This document shows positions 1 to 7,602 of a stretch of DNA of 13,077 bases, one piece after another; position 1 is the first letter of the stretch; every line of letters starts with the position of its first letter. The notes under the pieces are model-generated. The model did no database searches and was not told the origin of the DNA. It was given only the letters and a program-made list of their open reading frames with translations. The position numbers were made by a program, and so were the translations under genes. The DNA lies in contig DJIP01000400.1 of assembly GCA_002433675.1 (NCBI GenBank), positions 1 to 13,077 on the forward strand. The letters run 5' to 3'. This DNA comes from Halomonas halophila (GTDB taxonomy: Bacteria; Pseudomonadota; Gammaproteobacteria; Pseudomonadales; Halomonadaceae).

Positions 1-189
1 TACGGCAACTGTCGTATCGACAGCACCGCCCTCGATCACGTCTGGCGGGTGCGCTACTTCAATTCCCAGGACTCGCTGATTCTGGACGTCATCGAAGTCT
101 CCGATGTGCCCGAGGTGGCCTGCGCGGCGGCCGAAGACATCGCCGATTCGGTGATTCGACTCAAGCAGGTAGTGGAGGCGATGGCGTGA
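1..189 (+). CDS. hupH: HupH/HyaF-family hydrogenase expression protein, C-terminal fragment
   Basis: Only the last 62 codons lie in the window; the reading frame is open from base 1 and stops at TGA 187-189. The fragment begins YGNCRID and continues with VWRVRYFNSQDSLILD and VIEVSDVPEVACAAAEDIADS. This resembles the conserved end of HupH/HyaF proteins, which take part in late assembly of membrane-bound [NiFe] hydrogenases, probably at the level of the Fe-S small subunit. The family role is known only in outline. The stop overlaps the GTG start of the next gene by 4 nt, and a Shine-Dalgarno sequence for that gene lies inside this coding region. The position directly before a rubredoxin/HupJ gene and hupK matches the hupHIJK order of rhizobial clusters, which supports the call. 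The 5' part and promoter are outside the window. Confidence 0.82.
   Translation, partial: YGNCRIDSTALDHVWRVRYFNSQDSLILDVIEVSDVPEVACAAAEDIADSVIRLKQVVEAMA
174..178 (+). promoter_or_regulatory. Shine-Dalgarno site for the rubredoxin-HupJ gene
   Basis: GGAGG lies 7 nt before the GTG codon at 186, inside the end of hupH. It supports GTG 186 as the start, since no ATG in this frame fits the N-terminus of the rubredoxin domain. The arrangement suggests translational coupling between the two genes. Confidence 0.65.
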
Positions 190-1226
190 CGGCACGATTC
201 GAAGGTTCGTTTCTCGGAGACCTGGCGCGCCTGGACGACGCCGCCCGTCTCGAGTGCAAGATTTGCTGGTACTGCTATGACCCTGCCGTCGGCGACGCCG
301 TCCGGCAGGTCGAGCCGGGGACACCGTTCTCGGCGCTGCCCCAGGACTGGCGCTGCCCCCAGTGCGACGGTGAGCGCAGCCAGTTTATGGTGCTGGATGA
401 TCAGGATGACGCCGGAACACCGTCCGGGGAGAAGCGCGAGGCGCAGTCGGGGGCCGAGCCCGGCGCCAGTTCGTCTGTCTCTGCTCGCTCCCCCCTGGCC
501 GTGGCGGCCGCCGCACCCGCCGGGGCAGCGTCGGCAGAGTTGGGCGCCGTCAAGCGACTGGTGAAAACCTTTCGCGAGATCCAGACCACCGGCATGAAGG
601 ATTCCCCCTTCAGCAATCTGTCGCTGCACGTCGAGGCGGTGGGGTTTGTCCCCTGGGAGGGCGGGCAACTGGGTATCCTGGTGGCGCCCTGGCTGATGAA
701 TCTGGTGATGATTCCAGGCCCCGATGACGACGCCCAGCGCCTGCGGCCCGGCGACAAGCGGGTCTACTCCTTTGCCTCCGGCGACTACGAATTCATCTTC
801 AATACCCGGGTGCCGGTGGGCGCCTTCCTGGCCTGTTCGCTGTTTTCCGATATGAGCGAGTTTGCAAGCCAGGCCTACGCCACCGAGGTGGCTCGCGCCG
901 CCATGGAGGGGCTATTCGATCCCGCTAACCGCGCCGAGACGGATCGCCACGCCGATATCGCCGCGCTCAGTGTGTCCAGGGAGGAAGGCGTCGGTGAGGA
1001 ACATGCCATCCCGGGCCAGGGCACAGCGCCGTCGGCCGATCCCGAACACGCTAGCGGCGATGGTGAAGCTGGCGTGGGCCAGTGGTCGCCCGCGGCACCC
1101 GGGCTCGAGTCTCGGCGGGACTTCCTGACCGGGCGCACGTCGAGTACCGCTGCCAGCACCAAAGCCGCCCCCAGCACCCAAGCGTCCAGCGGATCCGTGT
1201 CCGGGGATGAGGGCGAGCCATCATGA
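186..1226 (+). CDS. hupJ: Rubredoxin-HybE/HupJ fusion, [NiFe]-hydrogenase assembly chaperone
   Basis: A 346-residue protein with two domains. Residues about 20-75 are a rubredoxin of the HupI type: CKIC at 24-27 followed by a YDP turn, and CPQC at 57-60, giving the four iron ligands; C30 is an extra cysteine. After a low-complexity Ala/Ser/Pro linker, residues about 122-255 form the HybE/HupJ chaperone domain (FSNLSLHVEAVGFVPWEG, LVAPWLMNLVMIPGP, GDYEFIFN, FLACSLFSDMSEF). Such chaperones act on hydrogenase subunits before export; the HupI rubredoxin is thought to help mature the Fe-S small subunit in air. The last 90 or so residues are disordered-looking but contain SRRDFLTG at 309-316, which resembles a twin-arginine signal core. 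Start is GTG with a good Shine-Dalgarno; the TGA overlaps the hupK ATG by 4 nt. Rhizobial clusters encode HupI and HupJ separately, so hupI is merged into this gene. Confidence 0.88.
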   Translation: MTARFEGSFLGDLARLDDAARLECKICWYCYDPAVGDAVRQVEPGTPFSALPQDWRCPQCDGERSQFMVLDDQDDAGTPSGEKREAQSGAEPGASSSVSARSPLAVAAAAPAGAASAELGAVKRLVKTFREIQTTGMKDSPFSNLSLHVEAVGFVPWEGGQLGILVAPWLMNLVMIPGPDDDAQRLRPGDKRVYSFASGDYEFIFNTRVPVGAFLACSLFSDMSEFASQAYATEVARAAMEGLFDPANRAETDRHADIAALSVSREEGVGEEHAIPGQGTAPSADPEHASGDGEAGVGQWSPAAPGLESRRDFLTGRTSSTAASTKAAPSTQASSGSVSGDEGEPS

Positions 1227-2326
1227 TGCCGACGCTGATCATCAGCCACGGTCACGTGCACAACCCCGGGGGCGAGCCGGGGTTTTGCGTGAGTCAGCGA
1301 GGGCGGATGCCGACCCAGTGGCTGATCGACCGAGATCGTCGCGAGGCCATGACCATGGTGGGCTGTCTTTACAACCTGTGCGCCGCTGCCCAGAGCGCCG
1401 CGGCGGCCAGGGCCATGGATCTGCCGCTCGCCCCTGACTGCCACCGCAATATCCAGCTCGAGACGCTGCGCGAGCATGCCCTGGTCATGCTGCGAGACTG
1501 GCCGGGGGTGCTGGGGATGGCGATGGACGCCGACTCCCTGAAGGGGTTGGCGGGGCTGTCGCTGTCCAGTCTGGAGGTGCTGGAGGCGCGGGTATTCGCC
1601 GAGCCGGCCGAGCGTGCGTTGGGCGATATTGAGGCGTGGCTTGAGCGAGCACCGAGTCGGCCCGCCGAGGTGTTGCGTCGGGTCGCCGACTGGCCGCGGG
1701 AACTTGGGCGGATCGCCGTGGCGGACGATCCTACCTTCGTGGGTCGTGTGGCCGGGCATGCGTCGCTAAGCGGCATCGTCGCGCGGGACGGTTGGAGCCT
1801 GTATGCGCGGATGCTGGCGCGGGTGGTGGAGGTGGCGCAACTGATGCTCGCGCTGCGCGTCGCCGCAGGCAACAGTGCAGCTATGGAGAGCCGCGATGCC
1901 GGCAAGCCACGCTGCGGTCGAGCTGCCGATGGCAGCGGCTGGGCGGAGGCCGCCAGGGGGCGCCTGGTGCATCGGGTGGCGTGCCGGGATGACCGCGTCG
2001 TCGACTACCACATCATCACCCCGACCGACGCCATGCTCGACGGCACTGGCGGCCCCGGTGGCGAGCGGCAACGGGGTTTTCTTTCCCGCTTGCTGGAGTC
2101 CGCCCACGGACAGGGCGAGTGCCATGGTCTCAGTCATGGCCACAGTGGTGGCCTCAACGATGGCGACAACCAGGCCCGGCAGCGGGTGGCGATGGCGCTG
2201 AGCTGCGCCGATCCCTGTCTGCCGGTGGTGTGGCAGGAGTCGAACGAAGCGCTGTGCCAGAAGCCTCCGCACATGCAAGGCCAAGAGACCGGGCCGGCCG
2301 GGGGGAAGGCATCATGCACGAATTGA
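1223..2326 (+). CDS. hupK: HupK, large-subunit-like hydrogenase assembly protein
   Basis: A 367-residue protein placed between hupJ and hypA, the normal site of hupK. It resembles a [NiFe] large subunit that has lost most of its metal site. CLYNLCAAAQSAAAARA (about 48-64) matches the position of the N-terminal RICGVC...H motif, with only the second Cys (C53) kept and the His replaced by Gln57. EAARGRLVHRV near residue 250 resembles the EAPRG region, and SCADPCLPVV (327-336) resembles the C-terminal DPCxxC site with one Cys (C332). It is therefore unlikely to be an active hydrogenase. A scaffold role in cofactor assembly has been proposed for the family; that is inference here. Other marks are SHGHVH near the N-terminus and a His/Gly insert ECHGLSHGHSGG before the last motif. 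ATGATG at 1223 allows either Met; 1223 overlaps the previous stop. The last 13 nt overlap hypA. Confidence 0.82.
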   Translation: MMPTLIISHGHVHNPGGEPGFCVSQRGRMPTQWLIDRDRREAMTMVGCLYNLCAAAQSAAAARAMDLPLAPDCHRNIQLETLREHALVMLRDWPGVLGMAMDADSLKGLAGLSLSSLEVLEARVFAEPAERALGDIEAWLERAPSRPAEVLRRVADWPRELGRIAVADDPTFVGRVAGHASLSGIVARDGWSLYARMLARVVEVAQLMLALRVAAGNSAAMESRDAGKPRCGRAADGSGWAEAARGRLVHRVACRDDRVVDYHIITPTDAMLDGTGGPGGERQRGFLSRLLESAHGQGECHGLSHGHSGGLNDGDNQARQRVAMALSCADPCLPVVWQESNEALCQKPPHMQGQETGPAGGKASCTN

Positions 2327-2655
2327 GCCTGTGTCAGAGCATCGTCGAGTTGATCGAGGAGCAGGCCAGTGTCCAGGCGTTCGAGAAGGTGACCCGGGTG
2401 TGTCTCGAGATCGGGGCCTTGTCCTGCGTCGAGCCAGAGGCCCTGGCGTTCGGTTTCGATCTTTCTACCCGTGGCTCCGTCGCCGAAGGGGCGACGCTGG
2501 ATATCGTCAATGTACCGGCTACGGCCTGGTGTTTCGGTTGCAATCGCACGGTGGATATTGCCCAGCGTGGCGACGATTGCCCCCTGTGTTCCAGCGCCCG
2601 TCTGCACGTGACCGGCGGTGAGGAACTTCGCGTCAAGGAACTGGAGGTTGTCTGA
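2314..2655 (+). CDS. hypA: HypA, nickel metallochaperone
   Basis: A 113-residue protein of normal family length. The N-terminus [17 protein letters not shown] carries His2, the nickel ligand that must be exposed after the start Met, which fixes the start at ATG 2314 rather than at the longer upstream reading frame. The zinc domain has CFGC at 73-76 and CPLC at 89-92, both CxxC pairs intact. HypA takes nickel from HypB and inserts it into the hydrogenase large subunit precursor in the cytoplasm. The gene overlaps the end of hupK by 13 nt, with a purine run (GGGGGAAGG) just upstream as ribosome site, and its TGA shares one base with the hypB ATG. Co-translation with hypB fits the known HypA-HypB complex. 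Function is assigned with high confidence from motifs. Confidence 0.95.
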   Translation: MHELSLCQSIVELIEEQASVQAFEKVTRVCLEIGALSCVEPEALAFGFDLSTRGSVAEGATLDIVNVPATAWCFGCNRTVDIAQRGDDCPLCSSARLHVTGGEELRVKELEVV

Positions 2656-3740
2656 TGTGTACCGTCTGCGGATGCGCCGAAACCGGTGACCAGGGGCACG
2701 CCCATCATCACGAGCATGCTCATTCCCACGAGCACGAGCACGATCATTCCCACGCTCACCCTCACGACCACGAGCACACTCATCCCCACCACCACGGGCA
2801 TTCCCACTCTCATGGTCATGTGCACGCCCACGCCCACGCCCACGCTCATTCCCACGATCACGATCACGATCACGATCACGATCACGACCACGCCCACTCT
2901 CATTCCCACTATCACGACCACGCCCACTCTCATTCCCACGCCCAGGTGCATGGCCCTGCAGGGCGCGCTGGCGCTGAGCCGAGTCTGGACTGTGGTGCGG
3001 GGCCGGCTGGGGTCGAGGTGGCGGGGGTGTCGCAACGCCGTCTGGTGGAGATCGAGACCAACATCCTGGCGCGTAACGACGCCATCGCCGAGGGCAATCG
3101 TCAGCGCCTCGAGGCCGACGGTGTGCTGGCGCTGAATCTGGTGTCGAGCCCGGGTTCCGGCAAGACCACGTTGCTGGTCGATACCATCCGTCGGCTCGGC
3201 GCCGAGGGCGTGGCGGTGATCGAAGGCGACCAGCAGACCGCCAACGACGCCCGGCGCATTCGTGAGACCGGGGTGCCGGCGCTGCAGGTCAATACCGGCA
3301 AGGGCTGCCATCTCGACGCCTCCATGGTCGAGCGGGCACTGCCCCAGGTAAGTCCGCCCGGGCTAGGCCTGTTGTTTATCGAGAACGTCGGCAATCTGGT
3401 GTGTCCGGCCGGCTTCGATCTGGGCGAGGACGCCAAGGTGGTGATCCTGTCGGTGACCGAAGGCGAGGACAAGCCGCTCAAGTACCCGCACATGTTCGCC
3501 GCTGCCTCGCTGATGCTGCTGAGCAAGGTCGATCTGGCACCCCATGTCGACTTCGATATGGACGCCTGCGAGGCCTACGCCCGTCGTATCAATCCCGAGC
3601 TCGAGATCCTGCGCCTTTCGGCCACCAGCGGCGAGGGCATGGACGCCTGGCTCGAGTGGATCGACGCACGCCGCGAGGCGCTCAGACAGCGCGCCCTGGC
3701 GCGGGCGCGTCAGCATCTCGCCATGCTCGAGCAGCGCTAG
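2655..3740 (+). CDS. hypB: HypB, nickel-binding GTPase with very long His-rich region
   Basis: A 361-residue GTPase for nickel delivery. The N-terminus is MCTVCGC, the high-affinity nickel site of the E. coli type. Residues 15-99 form an unusually long metal-binding tract with 44 His among 85 residues, mostly His alternating with Ala, Ser, Asp or Glu. After a Gly/Ala linker comes the G domain: P-loop [10 protein letters not shown] (GSGKT at 167-171), [10 protein letters not shown], the interprotomer metal site GKGCHLD (C218, H219), [11 protein letters not shown], and the guanine-specificity region SKVD at 290-293, where many HypB have NKxD. HypB from rhizobia also has a His-rich region that can store nickel, so a combined storage and insertion role is likely; storage is inferred. 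TGATG overlap with hypA implies coupled translation. The His region is built from tandem DNA repeats and may vary in length between strains. Confidence 0.95.
   Translation: MCTVCGCAETGDQGHAHHHEHAHSHEHEHDHSHAHPHDHEHTHPHHHGHSHSHGHVHAHAHAHAHSHDHDHDHDHDHDHAHSHSHYHDHAHSHSHAQVHGPAGRAGAEPSLDCGAGPAGVEVAGVSQRRLVEIETNILARNDAIAEGNRQRLEADGVLALNLVSSPGSGKTTLLVDTIRRLGAEGVAVIEGDQQTANDARRIRETGVPALQVNTGKGCHLDASMVERALPQVSPPGLGLLFIENVGNLVCPAGFDLGEDAKVVILSVTEGEDKPLKYPHMFAAASLMLLSKVDLAPHVDFDMDACEAYARRINPELEILRLSATSGEGMDAWLEWIDARREALRQRALARARQHLAMLEQR
2697..2951 (+). repeat. Low-complexity His-codon repeat tract in hypB
   Basis: The stretch is made almost wholly of CAC/CAT codons alternating with other residues. 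Within it are CACGCC units in tandem (about 2824-2847), CACGAT units in tandem (about 2853-2882), and a near-perfect 30-bp duplication: bases 2881-2909 are identical to 2911-2939 (29 bp). Every repeat period seen is a multiple of 6 bp, so changes in copy number would keep the frame. Confidence 0.9.
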
Positions 3741-3748
3741 GGGCCGCC

Positions 3749-5308
3749 ATGTCCACCTTGGTCGAGGGTCCGCTGGTCGATGGACGGGGCGTCGCAGCCG
3801 AGTCGCTGCCGAGCGTACTGGTGATCGGTGCCGCCAGCGAGCGAGCCGACGCGCTCGAGGACACCACGCAAGGGAACCTGGAGTGCCTGCGGGCAACGCA
3901 TTGGGAAGAGGCCAGGGCGCTGCTGGTATCAGAGTGGATCGGGCTGGTGGTAGTTGAGCTGGCGGACCAGACGGGGGACGCTGCCAGAGGCAGGGGACTG
4001 CCCCCTGACGGTGGCTGGACCCGGGAGCTGGCCCAGCGCTGGCCCGAGGTGCAGTGTCTGGTGATTGCCGATCACGGGTTCATGTCGGCCAGTGAGTGGC
4101 CCGAGGCGTTTCACCTGGTTTGTCGCCGCAGTCCGATTGAGGTGCTTGGGCGGACTATCGGCGTTGCCCTGCGCCAGTATCAGCTCGAGCGAGAGTGTCG
4201 GCGGCTGCGCGCGGAGCGGGCCCTGTACCAGCCGACCGTTCAGGCGCGGCTGGCGGCCCACCGCCTGCGGATGCGTGAGGCGGGGGGCTTCGAGACCATC
4301 ATCCGGGCGCCGGGGTCGCCGCTGGAGCCGCTGTGCGACATGGCGGCACGTATCGCCGGCTTCGACGTGCCGGTCCTGGTGATGGGCGAGAGCGGCACCG
4401 GCAAGGAGTTGATGGCCCGGGCCATCCACGCCAGCAGCCTGCGTTCGGAGATGCCCTTCTACGCCCTGGACTGTGGGGCGGTGACGGATGAACTGCTGGA
4501 GAGCGAGCTGTTCGGCCACTGCAAGGGGGCCTTCACCGGGGCAAGTTCAAGCCGGGTCGGACTGCTGGAGCGGGCCCACGAGGGTACCCTGCTGCTGGAC
4601 GAAATAGGTGATACCTCCAGCGCCTTTCAATTGCGCCTGTTGCGCTTTCTGCAGGAGGGCGAGGTGCGTCCGGTGGGGACCAATGAGGTGCGCCAGCTGG
4701 ACGTCCGGGTCATCGCCGCGACCAACCGGGATCTGATGGCCGAGGTGGCGGCGGGGCGCTTCCGTGAGGACCTCTACCATCGCCTGACGGTCGCCCCGGT
4801 GGAGCTCCCACCGCTGCGCGAGCGCGCCTGTGATATCGCGGCCCTGGCCGAAGTGCTGCTGGCGCGGATCGCTTCCCGTCACGGGGTCAGGGTCGGTGGT
4901 TTCACCGAGGAGGCGATGGCGTGTCTGTGCGCCTACTCCTGGCCGGGTAATGTGCGCGAACTGGAAAACCAGATTACTCGCATGGTGATGCTGGCGACCG
5001 GCGAGAAGCTTGGCGTCGAACTGCTGTCGCCGCACCTGCGAACCGATGAATGGCGTCAGCAGCCAGTCGAGCGTCGCCAGGACCTGCAGCCACCACCGAA
5101 AGAGACGACGACAGCCGCTCAGAACGAAGACGCTGGCACCCTGCGCGAGCAGGTCGAACGCCTCGAGGTGCGCTGCCTGGCCCAGGCGCTCGAGCGTCAT
5201 GGAGGCAACAAGTCGCGTACCGCCAGTGAACTGGGGCTTTCACGCATTGGCCTGAGGGCCAAGCTGCAACGCTACGGAATCGGCGAGGCGGCAAGCGACC
5301 CCGAATAG
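3749..5308 (+). CDS. hoxA: HoxA/HupR-family sigma54-dependent regulator with degenerate receiver
   Basis: A 519-residue NtrC-type activator. Residues about 20-145 have the outline of a receiver domain (SVLVIGA, GLVVVEL, VQCLVIAD), but the acidic pair after strand 1 is missing (VIGAAS), the phospho-Asp position reads Glu70, and the usual Lys is Arg (CRRSP). The central AAA+ domain is intact: Walker A GESGTGKE 213-220, GAFTGA 260-265 for sigma54 contact, Walker B LLLDEI 281-286, and the ATNRDL and WPGNVRELEN motifs. A Fis-type helix-turn-helix is at about 483-513. HoxA/HupR proteins activate hup promoters in response to H2 or oxygen signals; the place after hypB supports that role. The start at 3749 follows the hypB stop by 8 nt, with AGGGG as a weak ribosome site overlapping that stop. 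The reading frame is open further upstream, but that part overlaps hypB and reads as a shadow. hoxA versus hupR is not resolved. Confidence 0.85.
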   Translation: MSTLVEGPLVDGRGVAAESLPSVLVIGAASERADALEDTTQGNLECLRATHWEEARALLVSEWIGLVVVELADQTGDAARGRGLPPDGGWTRELAQRWPEVQCLVIADHGFMSASEWPEAFHLVCRRSPIEVLGRTIGVALRQYQLERECRRLRAERALYQPTVQARLAAHRLRMREAGGFETIIRAPGSPLEPLCDMAARIAGFDVPVLVMGESGTGKELMARAIHASSLRSEMPFYALDCGAVTDELLESELFGHCKGAFTGASSSRVGLLERAHEGTLLLDEIGDTSSAFQLRLLRFLQEGEVRPVGTNEVRQLDVRVIAATNRDLMAEVAAGRFREDLYHRLTVAPVELPPLRERACDIAALAEVLLARIASRHGVRVGGFTEEAMACLCAYSWPGNVRELENQITRMVMLATGEKLGVELLSPHLRTDEWRQQPVERRQDLQPPPKETTTAAQNEDAGTLREQVERLEVRCLAQALERHGGNKSRTASELGLSRIGLRAKLQRYGIGEAASDPE

Positions 5309-5328
5309 GCCGAGATGTGGACTCGGCC
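5308..5328. terminator. Hairpin between convergent hoxA and hypE
   Basis: GGCCGAG (5308-5314) pairs with CTCGGCC (5322-5328) across a 7-nt loop. It starts on the last base of the regulator stop and lies 35 bp from the hypE stop. Neither strand has a T run after it, so it is a weak or unproven terminator, possibly serving both transcripts. The remaining intergenic bases up to 5362 hold nothing else that I can see. Confidence 0.4.
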
Positions 5329-5362
5329 CAGAGCAGACCACCATCAGCGTGTCAGCACCGCA

Positions 5363-6418
5363 TCAGCAGATGCGCGGTAGCTGCTCTCCTACCAGCATGT
5401 CGACGATGCGCTGGCCGCCGAAGCCGGTGCGCAGCGTGACTCGTCCCGGCTTGCCGTCCAGCGCCTGACCGATGATCGCGGCTTCCCTGCCCAGCGGATG
5501 CTCGCGCAGGGCGGCCAGCGCCGCCTCGGCCTGGGCGGCGGGCACCACCGCCACTAGCTTGCCTTCGTTGGCCAGGTACAGCGGATCCAGGCCTAGAATC
5601 TCGCACATCCCCCGGACTTCCTTGCGTAGCGGCAGTGCCAGATCGTCGAGTTCGATGGCGAGCTTCGAAGCCTCGGCCATCTCGTTGAGCACCGTGGCGA
5701 CGCCGCCCCGGGTGGCGTCACGCAGGCAGCGGGTGTCGGGGGCGGCGTCCAGCAGCGTCTCGACCAGGCCATTGAGGGCGGCGCAGTCGCTTGCCAGATC
5801 GGTGTCCAGCGACAGGTCGCCACGGGCCGCCAGGATGGCGGCGCCGTGATCGCCGAGCCAGCCGTTGACGATGATCACGTCGTCGGCCTGGATGCGCTCG
5901 ATACCGAGCGTGCGCCCGGCGGGAATGACGCCGATGCCGGTGGTGGTGATGAAGACGCCGTCGCAGGCCCCGCGCTCGACCACCTTGGTGTCGCCGGTGA
6001 CGATCTCGACGCCGGCCTCGCGGGCCGCAGTCGCCATGGAGCGGGCGATGCGCCTCAAGTCATCGATCGGCAGGCCCTCTTCCAGGATCACCGCGCAGGA
6101 CAGGTAGCGGGGGTGGGCGCCACCCACGGCGAGGTCGTTGACGGTGCCGCACACCGCCAGCTTGCCGATGTCACCACCGGGAAAGAACAGCGGGTCGACC
6201 ACGAAGCCATCGGTGGTCATGGCCAGCCGATCGCCAAGGCCTGCCAGATCGGCCAGTTCCAGCCTCGCCTGGTCCTCGAGGACCTCGGGAAGCTCGGTGA
6301 ATTCCCTGACGAAGACGTCATCGATCAGGTCTTTCATGGCCTTGCCGCCGCCTCCGTGGGCCTGGGTCACCGCGCGGGCGGCAAGGGTGGGAAGCTGTCG
6401 TCGCGTCGTATCGCTCAT
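5363..6418 (-). CDS. hypE: HypE, carbamoyl dehydratase (cyanide ligand synthesis)
   Basis: A 351-residue protein of normal length, last gene of the minus-strand hypFCDE operon. HypE accepts a carbamoyl group from HypF on its C-terminal Cys and dehydrates it with ATP to a thiocyanate, the source of the CN ligands on iron. The sequence ends PRIC, with the essential Cys351 as the last residue. Near the N-terminus AHGGGGKAM (about 20-28) is the ATP-binding glycine motif, followed by MTTDGFVVDPLFFPGGDIGKLAV and VNDLAVGGA, which are typical of the PurM-like fold. CLRDATRGGVATVLNEMA is the family's central motif. The ATG at 6418 overlaps the hypD TGA by 4 nt, so translation is likely coupled. Nothing is missing from the key sites. 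Confidence 0.96.
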   Translation of the reverse strand: MSDTTRRQLPTLAARAVTQAHGGGGKAMKDLIDDVFVREFTELPEVLEDQARLELADLAGLGDRLAMTTDGFVVDPLFFPGGDIGKLAVCGTVNDLAVGGAHPRYLSCAVILEEGLPIDDLRRIARSMATAAREAGVEIVTGDTKVVERGACDGVFITTTGIGVIPAGRTLGIERIQADDVIIVNGWLGDHGAAILAARGDLSLDTDLASDCAALNGLVETLLDAAPDTRCLRDATRGGVATVLNEMAEASKLAIELDDLALPLRKEVRGMCEILGLDPLYLANEGKLVAVVPAAQAEAALAALREHPLGREAAIIGQALDGKPGRVTLRTGFGGQRIVDMLVGEQLPRIC

Positions 6419-7602
6419 GATTCGGCTCGGCTCTGTATCAGGTTCTGGCTGAGGCTTGCGCTGGCACTGCTGTCAGGACCACGGCCGTCGACGTTGCCAC
6501 CACCGTATTGATAGTAGGCGGCGCAGGCGCCTTCGCTGGAGACCATCAGCGCGCCATGGGGTTGATCCGGGGTGCAGCGTTTGCCGAACAACTCGCACTG
6601 CCAGGGTTTGAGATTGCCGGTGAGCACGTCGCCACAGCGGCAGCTGTCGGGGTCGGCCACCTGCTGGTTGGGCACGGCAAACTTGCGTTCGGCATCGTAG
6701 GCGCCATAGGCGGCCTTGATCTGTACCCCGGATTCGGCGATGGATCCAAGCCCGCGCCACTCGCAGTTCTCGCGGGGCTCGTAGACCTGATGGAAGGCCT
6801 CCAGGGCGGTGAGGTTGCCGTCGCTGGTCACCAGACGCTGGTACTGGTTCTCGACCTCGGCGCGGCCATCGTGGAGCTGACGAACGACCATCAGCAGCGA
6901 CTGCAGGATATCCAGGGGCTCGAAGCCAGAGACCACCACCGGGCAGCCATAGTGCTCGGCGATGAAGCGGTAGGGATCGGTGCCGATGATCATCGACACA
7001 TGCCCCGGTCCGAGAAAGCCGTCCAGGCGATGGTCAGGGTTGTCGAGGATCGCCTTGAGCGTCGGGATGATGGTGATGTGGTTGCAGAACACCGAGAAGT
7101 TGTTGACCCCTTCGCGCGCGGCCTGGGCGATGGTCAGGGCGGTGGAGGGAATGGTGGTCTCGAAGCCCAGGCCGAAGAACACCACTTCCCGATCCGGATG
7201 CTTGCGGGCCAGTGCCAGGGCATCGGTGGGAGAATAGACGATGCGCACATCGGCGCCGTCGGCCTTGGCCTGCATCAGGCTCTTGCGTGAGCCGGGAACC
7301 CGGATGGCGTCGCCGAAGGTGGCGAGGATCACCTCGGGGCGCTCGGCGATGGCGACGCAGTCATCGACGCGACCCATCGGCAGCACGCACACCGGGCAGC
7401 CAGGGCCGTGAATCAGCTCCAGTTCCGGCGGCAGCATGGCCTCCAGCCCATAGTGGAAGATCGCGTGGGTGTGGCCGCCACAGACCTCCATGATGCGCAC
7501 CGGGCCTCCCCGCTGCTCGGCCAGGCGGGCGACCAGGGTGGTGATGTGTTCGAGGATCTGCCGGGCGCGGGCGTGATCGCGGAATTCGTCGATGAATTTC
7601 AT
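6415..7602 (-). CDS. hypD: HypD, Fe(CN)2CO assembly Fe-S protein
   Basis: A 395-residue protein that, with HypC, holds and builds the Fe(CN)2CO unit in the cytoplasm. Conserved motifs are all visible: MEVCGGHTH at 38-46 with Cys41, GPGCPVC at 66-72 with Cys69 and Cys72, FFGLGFETT near 142, SGFEPLDIL near 225, and the C-terminal cysteines for the [4Fe-4S] cluster (DSCRCGD, WQCELFGKRC, EGACAAYYQYGG). The last 24 or so residues after YYQYGG are Ser-rich and look like a non-conserved tail; family members often stop soon after this point. The start at 7602 has a perfect AGGAGGT ribosome site 6 nt away and overlaps the hypC stop by 4 nt. It also overlaps the hypE start by 4 nt. Confidence 0.96.
   Translation of the reverse strand: MKFIDEFRDHARARQILEHITTLVARLAEQRGGPVRIMEVCGGHTHAIFHYGLEAMLPPELELIHGPGCPVCVLPMGRVDDCVAIAERPEVILATFGDAIRVPGSRKSLMQAKADGADVRIVYSPTDALALARKHPDREVVFFGLGFETTIPSTALTIAQAAREGVNNFSVFCNHITIIPTLKAILDNPDHRLDGFLGPGHVSMIIGTDPYRFIAEHYGCPVVVSGFEPLDILQSLLMVVRQLHDGRAEVENQYQRLVTSDGNLTALEAFHQVYEPRENCEWRGLGSIAESGVQIKAAYGAYDAERKFAVPNQQVADPDSCRCGDVLTGNLKPWQCELFGKRCTPDQPHGALMVSSEGACAAYYQYGGGNVDGRGPDSSASASLSQNLIQSRAES

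Noticed and set aside
2881..2939. Regular repeats as a possible CRISPR array
   Set aside because: Repeats are contiguous, lack spacers, and encode the HypB His region.
2686..3135. Plus-strand Thr/Ile/Pro-repeat frame
   Set aside because: It is a shifted reading of the hypB His repeat tract.
2334..3311. Minus-strand frame with alternating Val/Ile/Gly resembling membrane segments
   Set aside because: The Val/Ile/Met pattern is just the reverse complement of the hypB His repeats; it has no start context or family features.
3401..3748. Upstream extension of the regulator frame
   Set aside because: It overlaps hypB and gives Arg/Gly-rich sequence without receiver-domain features; the ATG at 3749 places the receiver normally.
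5846..6511. Plus-strand 221-codon frame opposite hypE
   Set aside because: It is antisense to intact hypE and the end of hypD, with no recognisable motifs or ribosome site.
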